This document shows positions 23,736-36,300 of a stretch of 64,000 nucleotides of DNA, one piece after another; position 1 is the first letter of the stretch; each line of letters begins with the position of its first letter. The DNA lies in NCBI GenBank assembly GCA_016490735.1, contig JAEMWC010000362.1, positions 1 to 64,000 on the forward strand. Reading direction: 5' to 3'. Below the pieces are notes generated by a model. The model worked only from the letters and a program-made list of their open reading frames with translations. It had not been told where the DNA came from and made no database searches. A program made the translations under genes and the position numbers. Source of the DNA: Pachyseris speciosa (lineage: Eukaryota; Cnidaria; Anthozoa; Scleractinia; Pachyseridae).

Positions 23736-24154
23736 AGGGAATTTCCAGCTCTTACAAGAAATTGGCGCTAAATTGTAGGAAATAATTACTAGATTTCAAA
23801 TTTTGTTTTTAAACGTGGATAAAACATTTAAGTATACAAAAAAAGCGATATCATCACCGCCTATTTCCCGCGTGCGGCCATTTTGGATTTGATGACTTGT
23901 AACTGTTGCCCTATTGTATAACACAAAGAATTTTCTGCTTCATTTGCTACCCGACAATAGCTGCAACCATTACACGTCATGCATCAAATTCAAAATGGCC
24001 GCGCCCGGGAAACTTTAAAAGCTAAAATAGGTGATGACGACATCGATTTTTTTGTACACTTAAATGTTATATCCACGTCTCAAAACAAAATTTGGAATTT
24101 AGTACTTATTTCCAACAATTTAGCGTGAATGTTTTGTAAGAGTGGATGTTCCCT
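23736..24154. mobile_element. TTAA-flanked foldback MITE (419 bp)
   Basis: TTAA at 23732-23735 and 24155-24158 flanks an element that starts AGGGAATTTCC and ends GGATGTTCCCT. The arms are inverted complements over about 150 bp (shared stretches include GCTAAATTGT, AAATTTTGTTTT, AACATTTAAGT and CGGCCATTTTG). TTAA TSDs are used by piggyBac and Kolobok transposons. There is no transposase inside. Confidence 0.82.
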
Positions 24155-25763
24155 TTAACTACTCCGAGAACATGAGCAGGTTATTTTCTAAATACTCTTT
24201 ACACAGTTCATCATGCGTGCTTTCATCAGATTCTGATTTAGATGTGCTGTTCACAAAAAGCCACTTTCGAGCAAGTTGTGAGCGACTGACTCACACCGCA
24301 AAATACCCACATCGTTGAAGCGCACACCCACAGAAGTACGGGCACAAAAACAACGCAACGCTACTGATTCTTGTCCAGGGCGTTGGACAAAACAATTTCA
24401 TAGTGAACAACTTGTTCTTTTGCTTGTTTTTGGCACTGCTGGCACTATTGCAGCGTGTATCCACTGACCTACACACTGTACGATCCATTGAAAAGTGCAT
24501 AATGCCCGCACGCGAGACCACATCGTAACAAGTGTGAGGGGGAGGGAGGGGAGGGGAGCACAAACAGTCGACAGTATCCGGCACAGGAAAGAAAAGCACC
24601 AATACAAGCACTGGCAGGGAAAATATGGCAATCTTAGTCCCAGTGCAGTGATATCAAACGTAGTAGTTCATAGTGCACAAGAGTCAAATTGCATATATTT
24701 TTATTTTTTCACACCACACTTAATTCTGCCATGAAGACCTCTGGTGGACGAATAGTTTATTATCATTTGTGCGCATTTTACGCAAAACAAAAACGATAAA
24801 ATACACTGATTAAAAAAACGTGGAATGATGTTGCTGCTCACACCGAGATAAGCACCGGAAGATTTGGCCGCTTTACACGAAACTACAGCCATGTCATAGC
24901 AAACGGAGTCACCACGCCAATGAAACAGAGATATAATTTAATGCAGCTGCCTTCTTTGACAACGAGACATCTATGGGTGACAACGGTCATCTCGCCTCGG
25001 CCTGTGAACAAAGCAAAACAGAACATTTTAAGGCCGCAGGCTACCCCTGTTAGGTCACTTATGGTGTGTTGTTTGTGCCGTTTGTATTAGAAGTACAATG
25101 ACCGAACGTCATACAGCACAGCGAGAACAAGCCACAAAACAAATGCGCAAACAATATTAATCAGCAGTTAAGAAAACCGTGAAGGCTACGGTTACGTTGT
25201 ACTGACATGGAACACCGGGTAAAAAACGTCTCCGTAGCCTGCGAGCCGGTGGTCTTAGCCGCCCGCGACCGAGTCAAACATGTCCGCCGCCTTGCAGGCT
25301 CGGTTCTCCGCGGCGCGTTTTCAATCTTAAACCGACTCTTCGCAGTAAAGTGACTACATTCTGGATTCTATAGTACGTAAGGCAAAACTTAATCCATCGT
25401 CAATACAACAAAATGCTCGCCGTCGTTTAGGTATCAATTCTTTACTGGCAATAAATATTAGTTTTTCCTATCAGCTAGCCTTCCACCAACTCCCAGTCTT
25501 TCTAAGCGCTAAAATCATGGACTGGTTATCAACAAGCAGCTGTTGTAACAGAGCAGTTATTTCATTCTGCCTTCTTGCCTTCTGTAAACAGAGTAAAAGT
25601 GCGATTAATGGGGACTGTGTTTGTGTTCTGGTCAGGAGTGAATTATGGCAAAGCTTAATTTGGGCATGGAATAATCATCCCGCAATTTCCTAGAGAAATA
25701 AAAACGCGCCGAGTACGTTGTCGAGTTATATAAGCACGCGGGAACTTTTAAGAATACGAGAAA

Positions 25764-25960
25764 GGGGAGCAGGGTTGGCGCAGTGGTGAGAGCACTCGCC
25801 TTCCACCAATGTGTCCCGGGTTCGATTCCCGGACTCGGTGTCATATGTGGGCTGAGTTTGTTGGTTCTCTACTCTGCTCCGAGAGGTTTTTCTCCGGGTA
25901 CTCCGGTTTTCCCCTCTCCTCAAAAACCAAAATTTGATTTAATTTGATTTGATTTGAGAT
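25764..25960 (+). mobile_element. tRNA-derived SINE, family 1 (plus strand)
   Basis: The head GGGGAGCAGGGTTGGCGCAG is followed by the B-box GGTTCGATTCC, the body CCGAGAGGTTTTTCTCCGGG and a tail made of TTTGATTTGATT. It closely matches the minus-strand copy at 14877-15088. Confidence 0.87.
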
Positions 25961-26326
25961 TTGTAATTAGTAGGCGAAGAGCCACCTTGTGGAAGTACTA
26001 CTAATGAATCGTTTATATTATTATTATATTATTATTAAGTGCCTAGAGAAGCACTTGCGTACGGCTCGCGCTTCTCGCACTTCTCGAGTGTTCTTAAAAA
26101 TTCCCAAGTGATTATATTACTCAACAATGTACGAGGGACAAGTTTTTTTTCCTTTTGTAAAATGTCCCGGAGATTTGCGCGAGCAGGAGCCCATGGCGCG
26201 AGCTATAATACCGGAAGTCAATCGATGAAATTTGACGACACTCCAACTCGCAAATTTTGCTTCTTTGTTCAAAATAATGTCAAATATGGATTGAATCGCA
26301 TATATTTTATGTGCAATATAATTCTT

Positions 26327-26590
26327 AGCCTGCTTGCAGGCGTTAGTCTGTGTTGCGCGAGATTCCGGTCGCGGCAGTGTTCCGGTCGCCATTTTGGACG
26401 ATATAGTGGAGGATCTGGGACGAGTGACTTTTTCTCTCCCTCCCTCCCCCTCCCCCCTCACCCTCGCTTTGTCAACTCGTCCCAGGTCTCGACCCAGATC
26501 TTCCACCCGTCCAATATGGCGACCGGAATCTCGAGCAACACAAAATCTCGCGCAACACAGACCACCGCCTGCAAGCAGATTATATAATTC
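26327..26590. mobile_element. Foldback element with CTGCTTGCAGGCG arms
   Basis: The left arm (about 26329-26425: CCTGCTTGCAGGCGTTAGTC, TGTGTTGCGCGAGATTCCGG, CGCCATTTTGGACG) is inverted at about 26470-26583 (CGTCCAATATGGCGACCGGA, GCGCAACACAGACCACCGCC, TGCAAGCAG). The loop is an extreme pyrimidine run (about 26430-26460). Overlapping 100-180-codon frames on both strands reflect the palindrome, not genes. Confidence 0.68.
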
Positions 26591-27312
26591 TACAATGTAC
26601 GCGCGTGAAGTAGGGCGCAGAGCATATGTTGAGATATAATGCACTCGATTCGACCAATCATAGCGCGCGTAATTATTTCAACATTTTCAGTTATAACAGC
26701 TGACAAAGGAGAAGTAATGTAAGAAATGTCAAATTTAGGAAATCAACAAAATGAAATGACTTGTGGAAGAAAAGTCGCTACAAAAGAGGTGTGTATTAGC
26801 ATCTTCGGCACTGTCGCAAAGAAGGAACTTAAACCAATTCCGGCTGGAATAGGATATGACCCTGCCGGTGCAATACTCTCACCAGCTGAAGCACACGATG
26901 CTCGTTTTGTAGTTCGTGTAGGCGCTGATTGAGCGCGGATTTATACAGTGATGATGTACGGCGAAATAGAAGAGCAAACATCCCTTGAATGAATGGTCAT
27001 CACACTGATGTTATCAAATTAAATTTTTGCCAAGAGTGAACATGAAAACAAATTCAGGCCTGAGAGAGATTTTAGCCCATGCTCTTGGAAACTGAACGAG
27101 TGTCAAGCCAACGGGGAGCTGGTCGTTTTCAGAGTTTACATGACATCCGAGAATTATGAATCAGAGAGGATGTAAATAAATGGAGAGATCACTTAGATGT
27201 GAACTGAAGACTAAACGTGTTGAGAATATGAGACGCTTGCAGTGAAGAACACGTTACAAGTATGACGTTTTTAAATTTTCGCTGATTTCTTTCAAAACCA
27301 GCCGTTTCTTAC

Positions 27313-30300
27313 CTGGGCGCTGCTTTGACAATGTTATCAACCCTGACGATCATTTCAGCCGCTTCTGCTGCTGATACCAGCACTTGTTTCTTGACCTGAT
27401 AGGACTCCGTCACACCCAGCTCGGTCATGTCTCCAATGCGACCGTGAGTCATGTCTGATAAAAGAAAAATTTTCTTTCGAAATTTTGAGGCTTCTTGCGT
27501 CTTGATTACGAAATGACAAAAGAAATTTGGCAACATCAACTAAAGCCGACTTTTTTCGCCCTCCAAAGAACCTCAAAATTCACTAAATTCTGTCCCTTGG
27601 ACTGGGAGCGAATCTTTGCTCAGAATAATGCTGATGACGTAGGAAATGCCACAACACTCGTGTCTTCTGAAGCATTTCCTACGTCACAGCTTTGTAATGG
27701 AATCGTTTGGCCGCGCGCAAAATGGAGACACTATTTGGCGCCAAATTTAAAACTTTCGGTTCGATTTATTCCGCGTTGTGAATGTTTTACTGCCTAAAAC
27801 CTAAATATTAAGAATCAGAAAATGATAAACTATTATATTAGAACAAGAATTTCTTGACTTCGGAAAGAACGAACAGGGGTTTAGTATTTCTGCTAATTGA
27901 GGACACTTACGTTACAAAAAAGTTAAAGGTAAAACTCTAATCTCCAGGTCGATATCAAAGAGTCTGAAATAACATAATCAATGCAGCAGTATAACCAAGA
28001 CTGGACCCATGACAAGACAATGCTGTAGTAAAATACTGCTTTTCGACTTAATGCAGAGTCAATTATCTTATTTCTAAATTTGTAAACTCGGATAATAACC
28101 TTAAATAACCTACTCTAGCTGGGGACAAAGAAAAAGAAAAGAAAAGAGCACAAGAATTGAGATGTAAAAGTTTACCTAATCCGTAGGTTGTTTTTCCCTC
28201 AGTGTGAGCTGCCCTTAGTTTGGCGACCAAATCAGCGCTGTCATAACCTGCATTATCTGCGATGATGGTTGGCAGCTAAGAACACAATAACAGTACGTTA
28301 CACCCTAAGCTTTCAACTAATGGCTTGTTAATCGGGACACTCCGGGTAAAAAAGGCATCCTGATAGGCAGTTTCACTTAAAGAGACCTCTTACCTATAAA
28401 TTTTGTTTAAGTTTTCAAAACGTTAATGCTTGCGTTTCAGATGAAATCTAGGAAAGGTACGCCAAGTTAGTTGCCGTAAAAGCTCTATTAACCCCCCCCC
28501 CCCCCCCACAACGTCTCTTTTAACCCCCACTTCTCTAATAGGCCCCCCCCCCCCCTATTGGGGCATGAGACTTTGTAATTAGTTCATCCTATTCTCTCTC
28601 ACGAAATCCACTTCATGCGGCCCAGTTTGTTTGTTTTTAGGGAAATATACACTCCAACACATAATACTGTTTGTTGCTCTTTATTAAATGATAAAGTTTC
28701 ACTGCAGTTTTTTTAGTTTTGTACAAAAAAATATAAGACGAAAACGGCATGTTTAAGATTTGAAATTAGCGCCCCCTCCCTCCCCCCGCCCTCTGTTCCC
28801 TCCCCCGCCCTCTGTTCCCTCCCTCCGCCCTCTGTTCCCTCCCTCCGCCCTCTGTTCCCTCCCCCGCCCTCTGTTAAGCCCCCGTTAATGAAGCCTGAAA
28901 TTAAATAAGCTTAATAGAGCATTTACGGTATGAATCAAAAGAGGCAAAAAAAAAATTTCCGAGCTGGGCATCCACTACGTGTGGTCAGTGGTATAGCTCA
29001 CCTGTCTCAGTGCTGATGCAAAAGCTTCCATTGCAGCAGCTTCTTTCCCAGGGGTCTTAGCAGCAAGCTGGGACACTGCATTGGCCATCAACATTTCTGA
29101 CGCACCTGATCACACGAACAGAAAAGGAAACGAAAACCTTACAGACCAACAGTTACAAGGGTCCCTAACAATTAAACCACCCTGTCTGATGAACTGATGA
29201 AGGTATACTCGTGGAGTGTGGTCTATGTGTACAGTCTAGAGGCTTCAAGCAGGAAGGGGGCTTTTCATACCTCCTCCACACACTGTCCTTGTTTCCTTGA
29301 CTGTCTGTGTGAGGACACACAGTGCATCATGAAGTGATCGATCTGCTTCATCAAGGATCTGCTGTGTTGCACCCCTGATTACTATCGTACAAGCCTCATT
29401 CAGCTTGCAACCAGAGAAATGGATCAACTGAAGCAGAAAAAAAAAACACGGCACCAATAGCCAATCAGAACAAGGATAACACTGACCCTACCACACCAAC
29501 ATTCAGCACTTGATTTCTGCTTAAATTTTGAGCAGGCAGTACCCTTTTATTTTTCTTCACATCCCACATGCAAACGGAAATGTAGTATACCTTAAATCAA
29601 GCAAATCAACAGTAAAAAGGTGTGCTAAATTGAGTGAAAGAAAAAAGACTGCAGAGTTCTAGTTCTGACAAAGCAAGCAGAGGAGTCCTATTTGACTGTA
29701 TTTCCAGTTAAATTCACCATACAATTTGCAGCGTGAATCGATCTTGTTGATTTGAATCACCGTATGTAATCAAACTGTATGCAGACGATTGTGTTAGCTG
29801 TGTAGCTGTAGCCGCATGTATGTGGTTTGATCACGTACATTGATTCAAATCAACGAGATCAATTTGTGCTGCAATTGCACTTTGAATTTAACTGGAAATA
29901 CGGTAGAATAGGACTTCTCTGCCCCCTGTGGTTCTGATGCTTTTCTAACTTTTTAGTTTTAAAATAGTGAGACATGAGAATTCAAATGAAAGGCATTGGG
30001 CAGAAATTTCCTTGAGCAACATTGGTTCTTAAGTATTCGAACTTGTTTCAGATTTGGGGGCTTCAGGAATGGGTTTATTTCCAATCTGTTATACCGGTAT
30101 ATACTGTACAGACACACACACATCTGAACTAGGCAAGAAAGCATGATTTGTGTGATAACGATGTTCTCACCTGGTCCTCTCCAATCATAACTTCCTCAAT
30201 CACCTTACACTCGCCAAGTTTCACCAACTCTGGACGACCAAATGTTGACACGATTTCTCCACCTAAATGAGAGAGGAGCCACTAAGTTTGAGACAACATT

Positions 30301-33300
30301 CAGCAAAATGCAGGAGCAGGGGGCAGGGAAAGTGAGGCTGAAATAAGTGGCAAATATTGGGTAAAGATGTTAAAATCTGGGAATATGTTGCTGTGAAGAG
30401 TGTGGTTTTCAATCATTTGGTCTTGGAAAGGGTGTATAAATCAGAGAGTTTTCAGGGTTCGAAACTAATGGGTGTCCTGTTGTCCGGGGCATGTAAAATT
30501 TGGCTTGGGCAACTAAAATCTTTAGGCCAGTTGCCCAATGGGGCAAATTACCTCAAAAGTTAGTTTCGAACCCTGGTTTTGATCTAGTAAAGTGTATTTG
30601 CTACCAACTTAGCAAAATATTGTTATGAAGAAATTCTTAGAATTTTTTTAAATAGGCAAATTAGAGTAGGGCAGGGTTTTTACTGTTTACTCTAGATGTG
30701 AATTACATAATGCAACTTAACACAGTTCTGTAAATGTTAAGGGTTTAAGGGTTCCTGTGGCACACCTCAATCCCAAACCACACAGAGCAACTCCCCAATT
30801 TCCAAAATAGCTGGCCCCTTGTAGATGTACATTCTAGGATGCCAACTGCCACACATACTCTGTATGAAAATGGCGACAATCACATATATGTAAGTATTAA
30901 TTTTACCACAAATGTACTCACCCAGTACCAGGGCTAATCGTTCAACCCCCTCAAAATCAGCATGCTCAATGGCCATTACTCCTGCATCAGCAAACAACTG
31001 CTCTGGGTAATTATAGATGAGTTGCCTGAAAATGCAAATGAGACTAAATCAGAGACAAAATTCTTGAAATGAAAGACTGTATGGGTGCAAGATTAATTTG
31101 ATCTCAAGTTCCTGAGTTACTGAACGAAGAGAGTGAAGTCTCAATGCGATAAGACAAACTTCAAATATAAGAGGGCATCATAAATCATTTTGTTAACATG
31201 CATATAAGCACATAATGATTTTAAAACAAATTTTGATTATTTTACATAGAAAAAATAGATCTAAATGATGTATTCATCTGAGTGAAAGAAGTTCTAGAAA
31301 GGGGTGTTGGCAGAAACGCTAAGTGACGTTTTGACAATTCTGAACAAAGAACATCACTCTTTAATGTATGAAGTTTCTCCACTTGGACTAACTTTGAAAA
31401 AGACTCCAGAAATCAAGATTTCAGTCAGTGTGTCTGGCAGAATCTTCATTTCTGCTGACACTGTACTGGTCGTATCACACTGCCTACTGCAACTACCAGG
31501 TTTAAACTATTTTCTAGAGAGGAATTGAATTGAATGGAGTCATTGAATGGAACTCTGCCATATGGCAACATCAATAATACAGCTGCATTATTATTATTAT
31601 TTTTGTCCTGGCAAAACGCCCATACATTTTCTCATAAGAAAACCCCATTAATGTAGCCATGCCATTAATGCCGCCAAACTGGCCACACTGTGAAATCCCA
31701 ACATGTATATTCCTTTATAAATTCACCTCACTAATAGGGCCACTCAAACCAAATTCACCTTCCAAGGGACAAGGGACTAAAAGCCTGGTGGTTCTAGAGG
31801 TCACCTTTCCAGACCTTGTACTTTTATAAACTGTTAATATATTAGAAAACAAAAGGCAAATAAAAAAATGATGATGATGAAATCTTGTGAAACAATCACA
31901 ACGTCCTTTTTAACTGAGTTCAGGGCTTTTGCACCAGCTATGAAATTGACCCTGTTAATATGGCAACCCAGCTAATGTGGTCAAATGTTAATGGCCCATT
32001 GGTGGCCATATTAATGAAGATCCCCTATATTGTGGTGTCATTTAATGCTCCCACGTGTAAGAACTCACCTATTGATAAAACATGATATGTTATGTTTAAG
32101 AATCATGTCCACTTTTTCTTTCATCTTTTGCTAAAAATGAAAAAAACAAAGAGCATCTCAGTTTTACCTTTTATAAATGAAAGTAAAACTTTATTGAAAT
32201 GTGCCCAACAATGAACAAAGGACAAACATTGACCCAGTTACCTTTTCTGCAAGCTCCAATTCTGCTACCTTTGCAGTAGAATCAACTCTTACTCTGGAAC
32301 CAAATACCTTTGAAAAGAATAAACCACTTTCTGCTTTAGTGTATCACTTTTGTTCAAGCAAAAGCATTGGTACATGTAGCTTAATTCAAAAGGCTGGGAA
32401 ATTTATTTGAACAACCAAGAATCATTTCAGCATTTACAGATTCAGGGGCTTTTAACTCAGTATAACTCAGTGACAGATAGGCTTTTGGAAAGACATGACA
32501 AGTAGAAGGCTTAATAATTGAAGGCCTCGGAGCATAACCATCCTATGTCGAATTTTGGGTTGTTTTTCGATTTTGCCTGGATTTGCCCAAATTGTTGCAT
32601 GTAAACTGCTATTCGATTGAAAGAAGATGTAATGCAACTTGCAAACCACTCCCATGGAAGGTTGGTTTCTTGGTGTACGTAAGAAAAAATGCATTTCTGG
32701 ATTCTGGATGAATCAATCAAAAAAATACCATACAATGTTTTTCCATCGAATTGCAGTTCACAGGCAGAAATTCAGACAAATCCAAGCAAAATCGAAAAAC
32801 GACTCAAAATTCGACATAGGATGGTTATGCTCCGAGGCCTTCAATATTATGGTGGAGTATGCTAATTAACAATGCCCAAGGGTATTCTTTGAGTGAAAGA
32901 CTAAGCGCCAAATGCTCGTAACCGATTTAAGAGAACACAGAACGTTTCTGTTCAGTTAGATGTAATGCGCAATGTGTCGTTTTTGCTTAATCATAACACT
33001 CGACAAGCTCGCTTGGCACGAAAACAGTGCACAATATTCGTGGTTGACTTAAAAAAAAAACAGCACACAGTAGCCTTGGTTAATCTCAGGTCAGCGCGCA
33101 AAGATTTTGTCCGACCTGAAAACAGCACTCACTCCGAAGAGATTCAGGGTTATTGTTGGGTTTAGGTTGGACTTAACATTAGGGTTAGAGCGTCGGCTAG
33201 GGCTAGGGATAGGGTTATGGACATGGTTAGGGTTAGTGTTGATGTTAACGCTAGCGTTAAAGCGCGGTTGTTTGAGTCCGAATCAGCTTGACTTAAGGGT

Positions 33301-36300
33301 TCGTCCAAGTCGAAAACAGTGCCTAGTTGCCTTGGTTGACTCTAAGTTCTTTCGGAAAGGCTTTGGCCGATATAACACAGCGCTAAAGTCGGTTGTTTGT
33401 CTTAAATACAGCGTACATCTTAAATCCAGCGTACAAAAACCTCGGTTGATTCTAAATCAGTGCGCAAAAAGCTTGCCGATGGCTGAAAAATCACAAAATA
33501 TTAAAGACGGCTGTTTTGACTTGAAGAAACTTTTTGCCAAGACAACTCCTATTGGTGACCTACACCAAAAATTTGAGTTAATCAGATGTTCTAGGGCAAA
33601 AATTAAGAGTCCTAAGAGTACGCTGTTTTCCGTCATGTTTCGTTTACTCAGAACATTGTGTTGTGTAGTAAATTAAAACTTGCGCGTGGTTTTGTCAGTT
33701 GAAACGTTTTTGATGGATTGATTTTCATCGTCAAGTGGAAAACAATGGAATGAAAATCTTATAAAAATTAACGTAAATGACAACAGTGAAAGAATTTGAC
33801 AGAAATACTTAACTCTTTTGTGAAATTAACTTGGCTCCAAAACGTAAAAAAATTTGCATGAAATTCAATCCCTTTATCACGCGTGATGGATTGTCTCATC
33901 ACAATGACTGTAGTCACGCACAAATGTTTGTCTCACGTGAGAATACTTTTTGCTGTAGTTTATTAGCCTCCATAGAAGCAAAAAACCGAGGCGATCAACG
34001 CAAAAGTGATTTACGTGTTAAAATTCGGCAGCGTGTTTACCAAATATTCATTCTCACTTGTTCATCAGTCACGGATATGTTATGAACCAACAAGCACGGG
34101 TGTTACGGCAATTCACCGGTTTCGCAGAGGTTGTTGGTTCGAATCCCGTACAAGCGGTTTTTTTTCCGTTTTGTTTGGTTTTTTTTGGGTTTCACTACTG
34201 CTTAAGTTGTGTTCATAACTGCGGCGATCGTTCATGTTATCATCTGTTGTTTACGTAGTCTGATTCACACACTCAGACGAATCGCGAGGAGTACCGCTTA
34301 ATATTGCTTTGAATGTTTGCCGTGCGCGCCAATGCAACTTTTCCATGGATTGTGTTCAAGATACTCATCAAAAACGGGCAGACTTCACTTCATGCCGAAT
34401 GAATTCTCGGTAGCGTTTCCGAAGTTCGACCAACTATTTCACGGCTAACAGTAAAAGCAAGCTGGGATTTCATGTCACGAGTGGTTTCAAAAAATGCGCT
34501 CTTCAAAATTAATGAACAATGGAAACCTCGGTGCAGCAGCTACACAGTTTTCAAAGTTATTTTATAAGGTAGAGTTTTTACTGAAAACAAGTAATAATCT
34601 GCCCCAACCCACCGAACCCCGGCGAGAGGTTTTGACTTCAGACAGTGCCCTGTTTGACCACAATGAATTCTGGGATCATTGTCTGCTCCAAGCGCGAAGA
34701 ACAAGAACTCTTCAAACATACACTTTTCGCCCTAAAGTCCAAAAACCACTCTCGCTTTCCCAGCTTTTAGCACTGCAACCTTTGAGAAATGGAACAAGAC
34801 TAGCAACGACGCGCCGCTTTTGAGACGAGAGTTGTTTTCAGACTTTTTCCGCCTGGCTTCTACTCTGTACTCCAAAACGCTAATATCTCATCGTGATTTG
34901 GTAAGCACAGAGAAAACGCTAACTGGATTCTTTCAGAAGCGTTAAAAACTTAATGATCTCCGGACTTTTCATGATGTCTTTCGATCACCAGGCGGGAAGG
35001 CAAACCGATAATGCAGTTAATACCTAGCGATCCGCAGCTCCAGCACTCACGTAAGTTTCATATCCGATGAGCTTAATCAATGTTTTAACCGCCAAATTTA
35101 TAGTCTACGTCACACTATCAAACAATCCTTTCTACCCGTCAATCATTTCACATCCAGTTTTAGTTGTACTCTTCACAAATGTTCACATAAATCACGTATG
35201 AATATTAATACGGTACGCATACAAATGAGCTTAACTTCAATTGAAGGCCTCGGAGCATAACCATCCTGTGTCGAATTTTGGGTTGTTTTTCGATTTTGCC
35301 TGGATTTGCCCGAATTGTTGCATGTAAACTGCTATTCGATTGAAAGAAGATGTAATGCAACTTGCAAACCACTCCCATGGAAGGTTGGTTTCTTGGTGTA
35401 CGTAAGAAAAAATGCATTTCTGGATTCTGGATGAATCAGTCAAAAAAATACCATACAATGTTTTTCCATCGAATTGCAGTTCACATGCAGAAATTCAGAC
35501 AAATCCAAGCAAAATCGAAAAACTACTCAAAATTTGACATAGGATGGTTATGCTCCAAGGCCTTCAATTTATCAACATTAATTCTAAAGTAATTTAACAT
35601 TTTCAAGATATATAAATAAGTATAGAGTCCTTAAAGCTGACAAAAGTACATGTCAATAAAATTTTTCCTTAAAGGGCACCCTTAAAAATAGACCATGCGC
35701 CATCAAAACACACAATAAAACTAAAACAAGTTCTTGACAACCCATATTCTTCGAATCCCCAACTTGTCCTACTGGTTTAAAAAAGAGAATACTTTGAAAA
35801 CTTGTGTATAAGCCATAAGTAGTCACAGATAAGATACACCCCTAAATTTCAAGCATGACCGCCGACCGGTTAGCTCAGTGGTAGAGCACCGGACTACCGT
35901 GCGGGAGGTCGTGGGTTCGAACCCCGCCCGGACCAACACTCAGGGTCTTTAAATAATTGAGGAGAAAGTGCTGCCTTTGTAATGACATCTACAAACGGTT
36001 AGACTTTCTAGTCTTCTCGGATAAGGACGATAAACCGTAGGCCCCGTCTCACAACTCTTCATAATTCTCTGATTCTGTGGGACGTAAAAGAACCACTAGG
36101 GACGTAACAAAACTCTGGCAGTGACCACCCCTAGTGTCTGTCTTAATTTGATATTTACATTACGGGGGCACTCATAACTCATCTTCATTAATTGTAAACT
36201 GCGTTATAAGCAGTCTGGCAATTAAGTCCCCCGGCCAGTGTTGTAATGCGCATTTGAATATTGCATAGAAAATGCGCAATATAAATGTGATATATTATTA

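Larger units (their letters stand above)
24160..27312. other. Intergenic stretch beyond the last located CCT2 exon
   Basis: The final CCT2 exon (about 10 codons plus stop, minus strand) is expected here but was not identified. Besides the SINE and the inverted repeat listed separately, only short frames occur. One plus-strand frame at 26726-26932 (68 codons) has no recognisable match. Confidence 0.4.

Noticed and set aside
26039..26644. Overlapping frames of up to 182 codons on both strands
   Set aside because: They run through an inverted repeat and a pyrimidine tract; the two strands give similar peptides because the DNA is palindromic, and no domain is visible.
26726..26932. 68-codon frame near the expected CCT2 end
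   Set aside because: Wrong strand for CCT2 and no recognisable family; the minus strand here does not give a CCT2-like tail either.
33107..33676. 189-codon plus-strand frame
   Set aside because: The first part is translated telomere-like repeat (Leu/Gly-rich) and the rest shows no domain; no splice or start context supports it.
34494..34823. 109-codon plus-strand frame in a CCT2 intron
   Set aside because: No recognisable domain, no clear splice partners and no second copy; left as unassigned.
35866..35940. Possible genuine tRNA gene
   Set aside because: A- and B-boxes are good, but acceptor and anticodon stems pair poorly and a 370-bp conserved body follows, as in the copies at 42068 and 62880; it is a SINE head.
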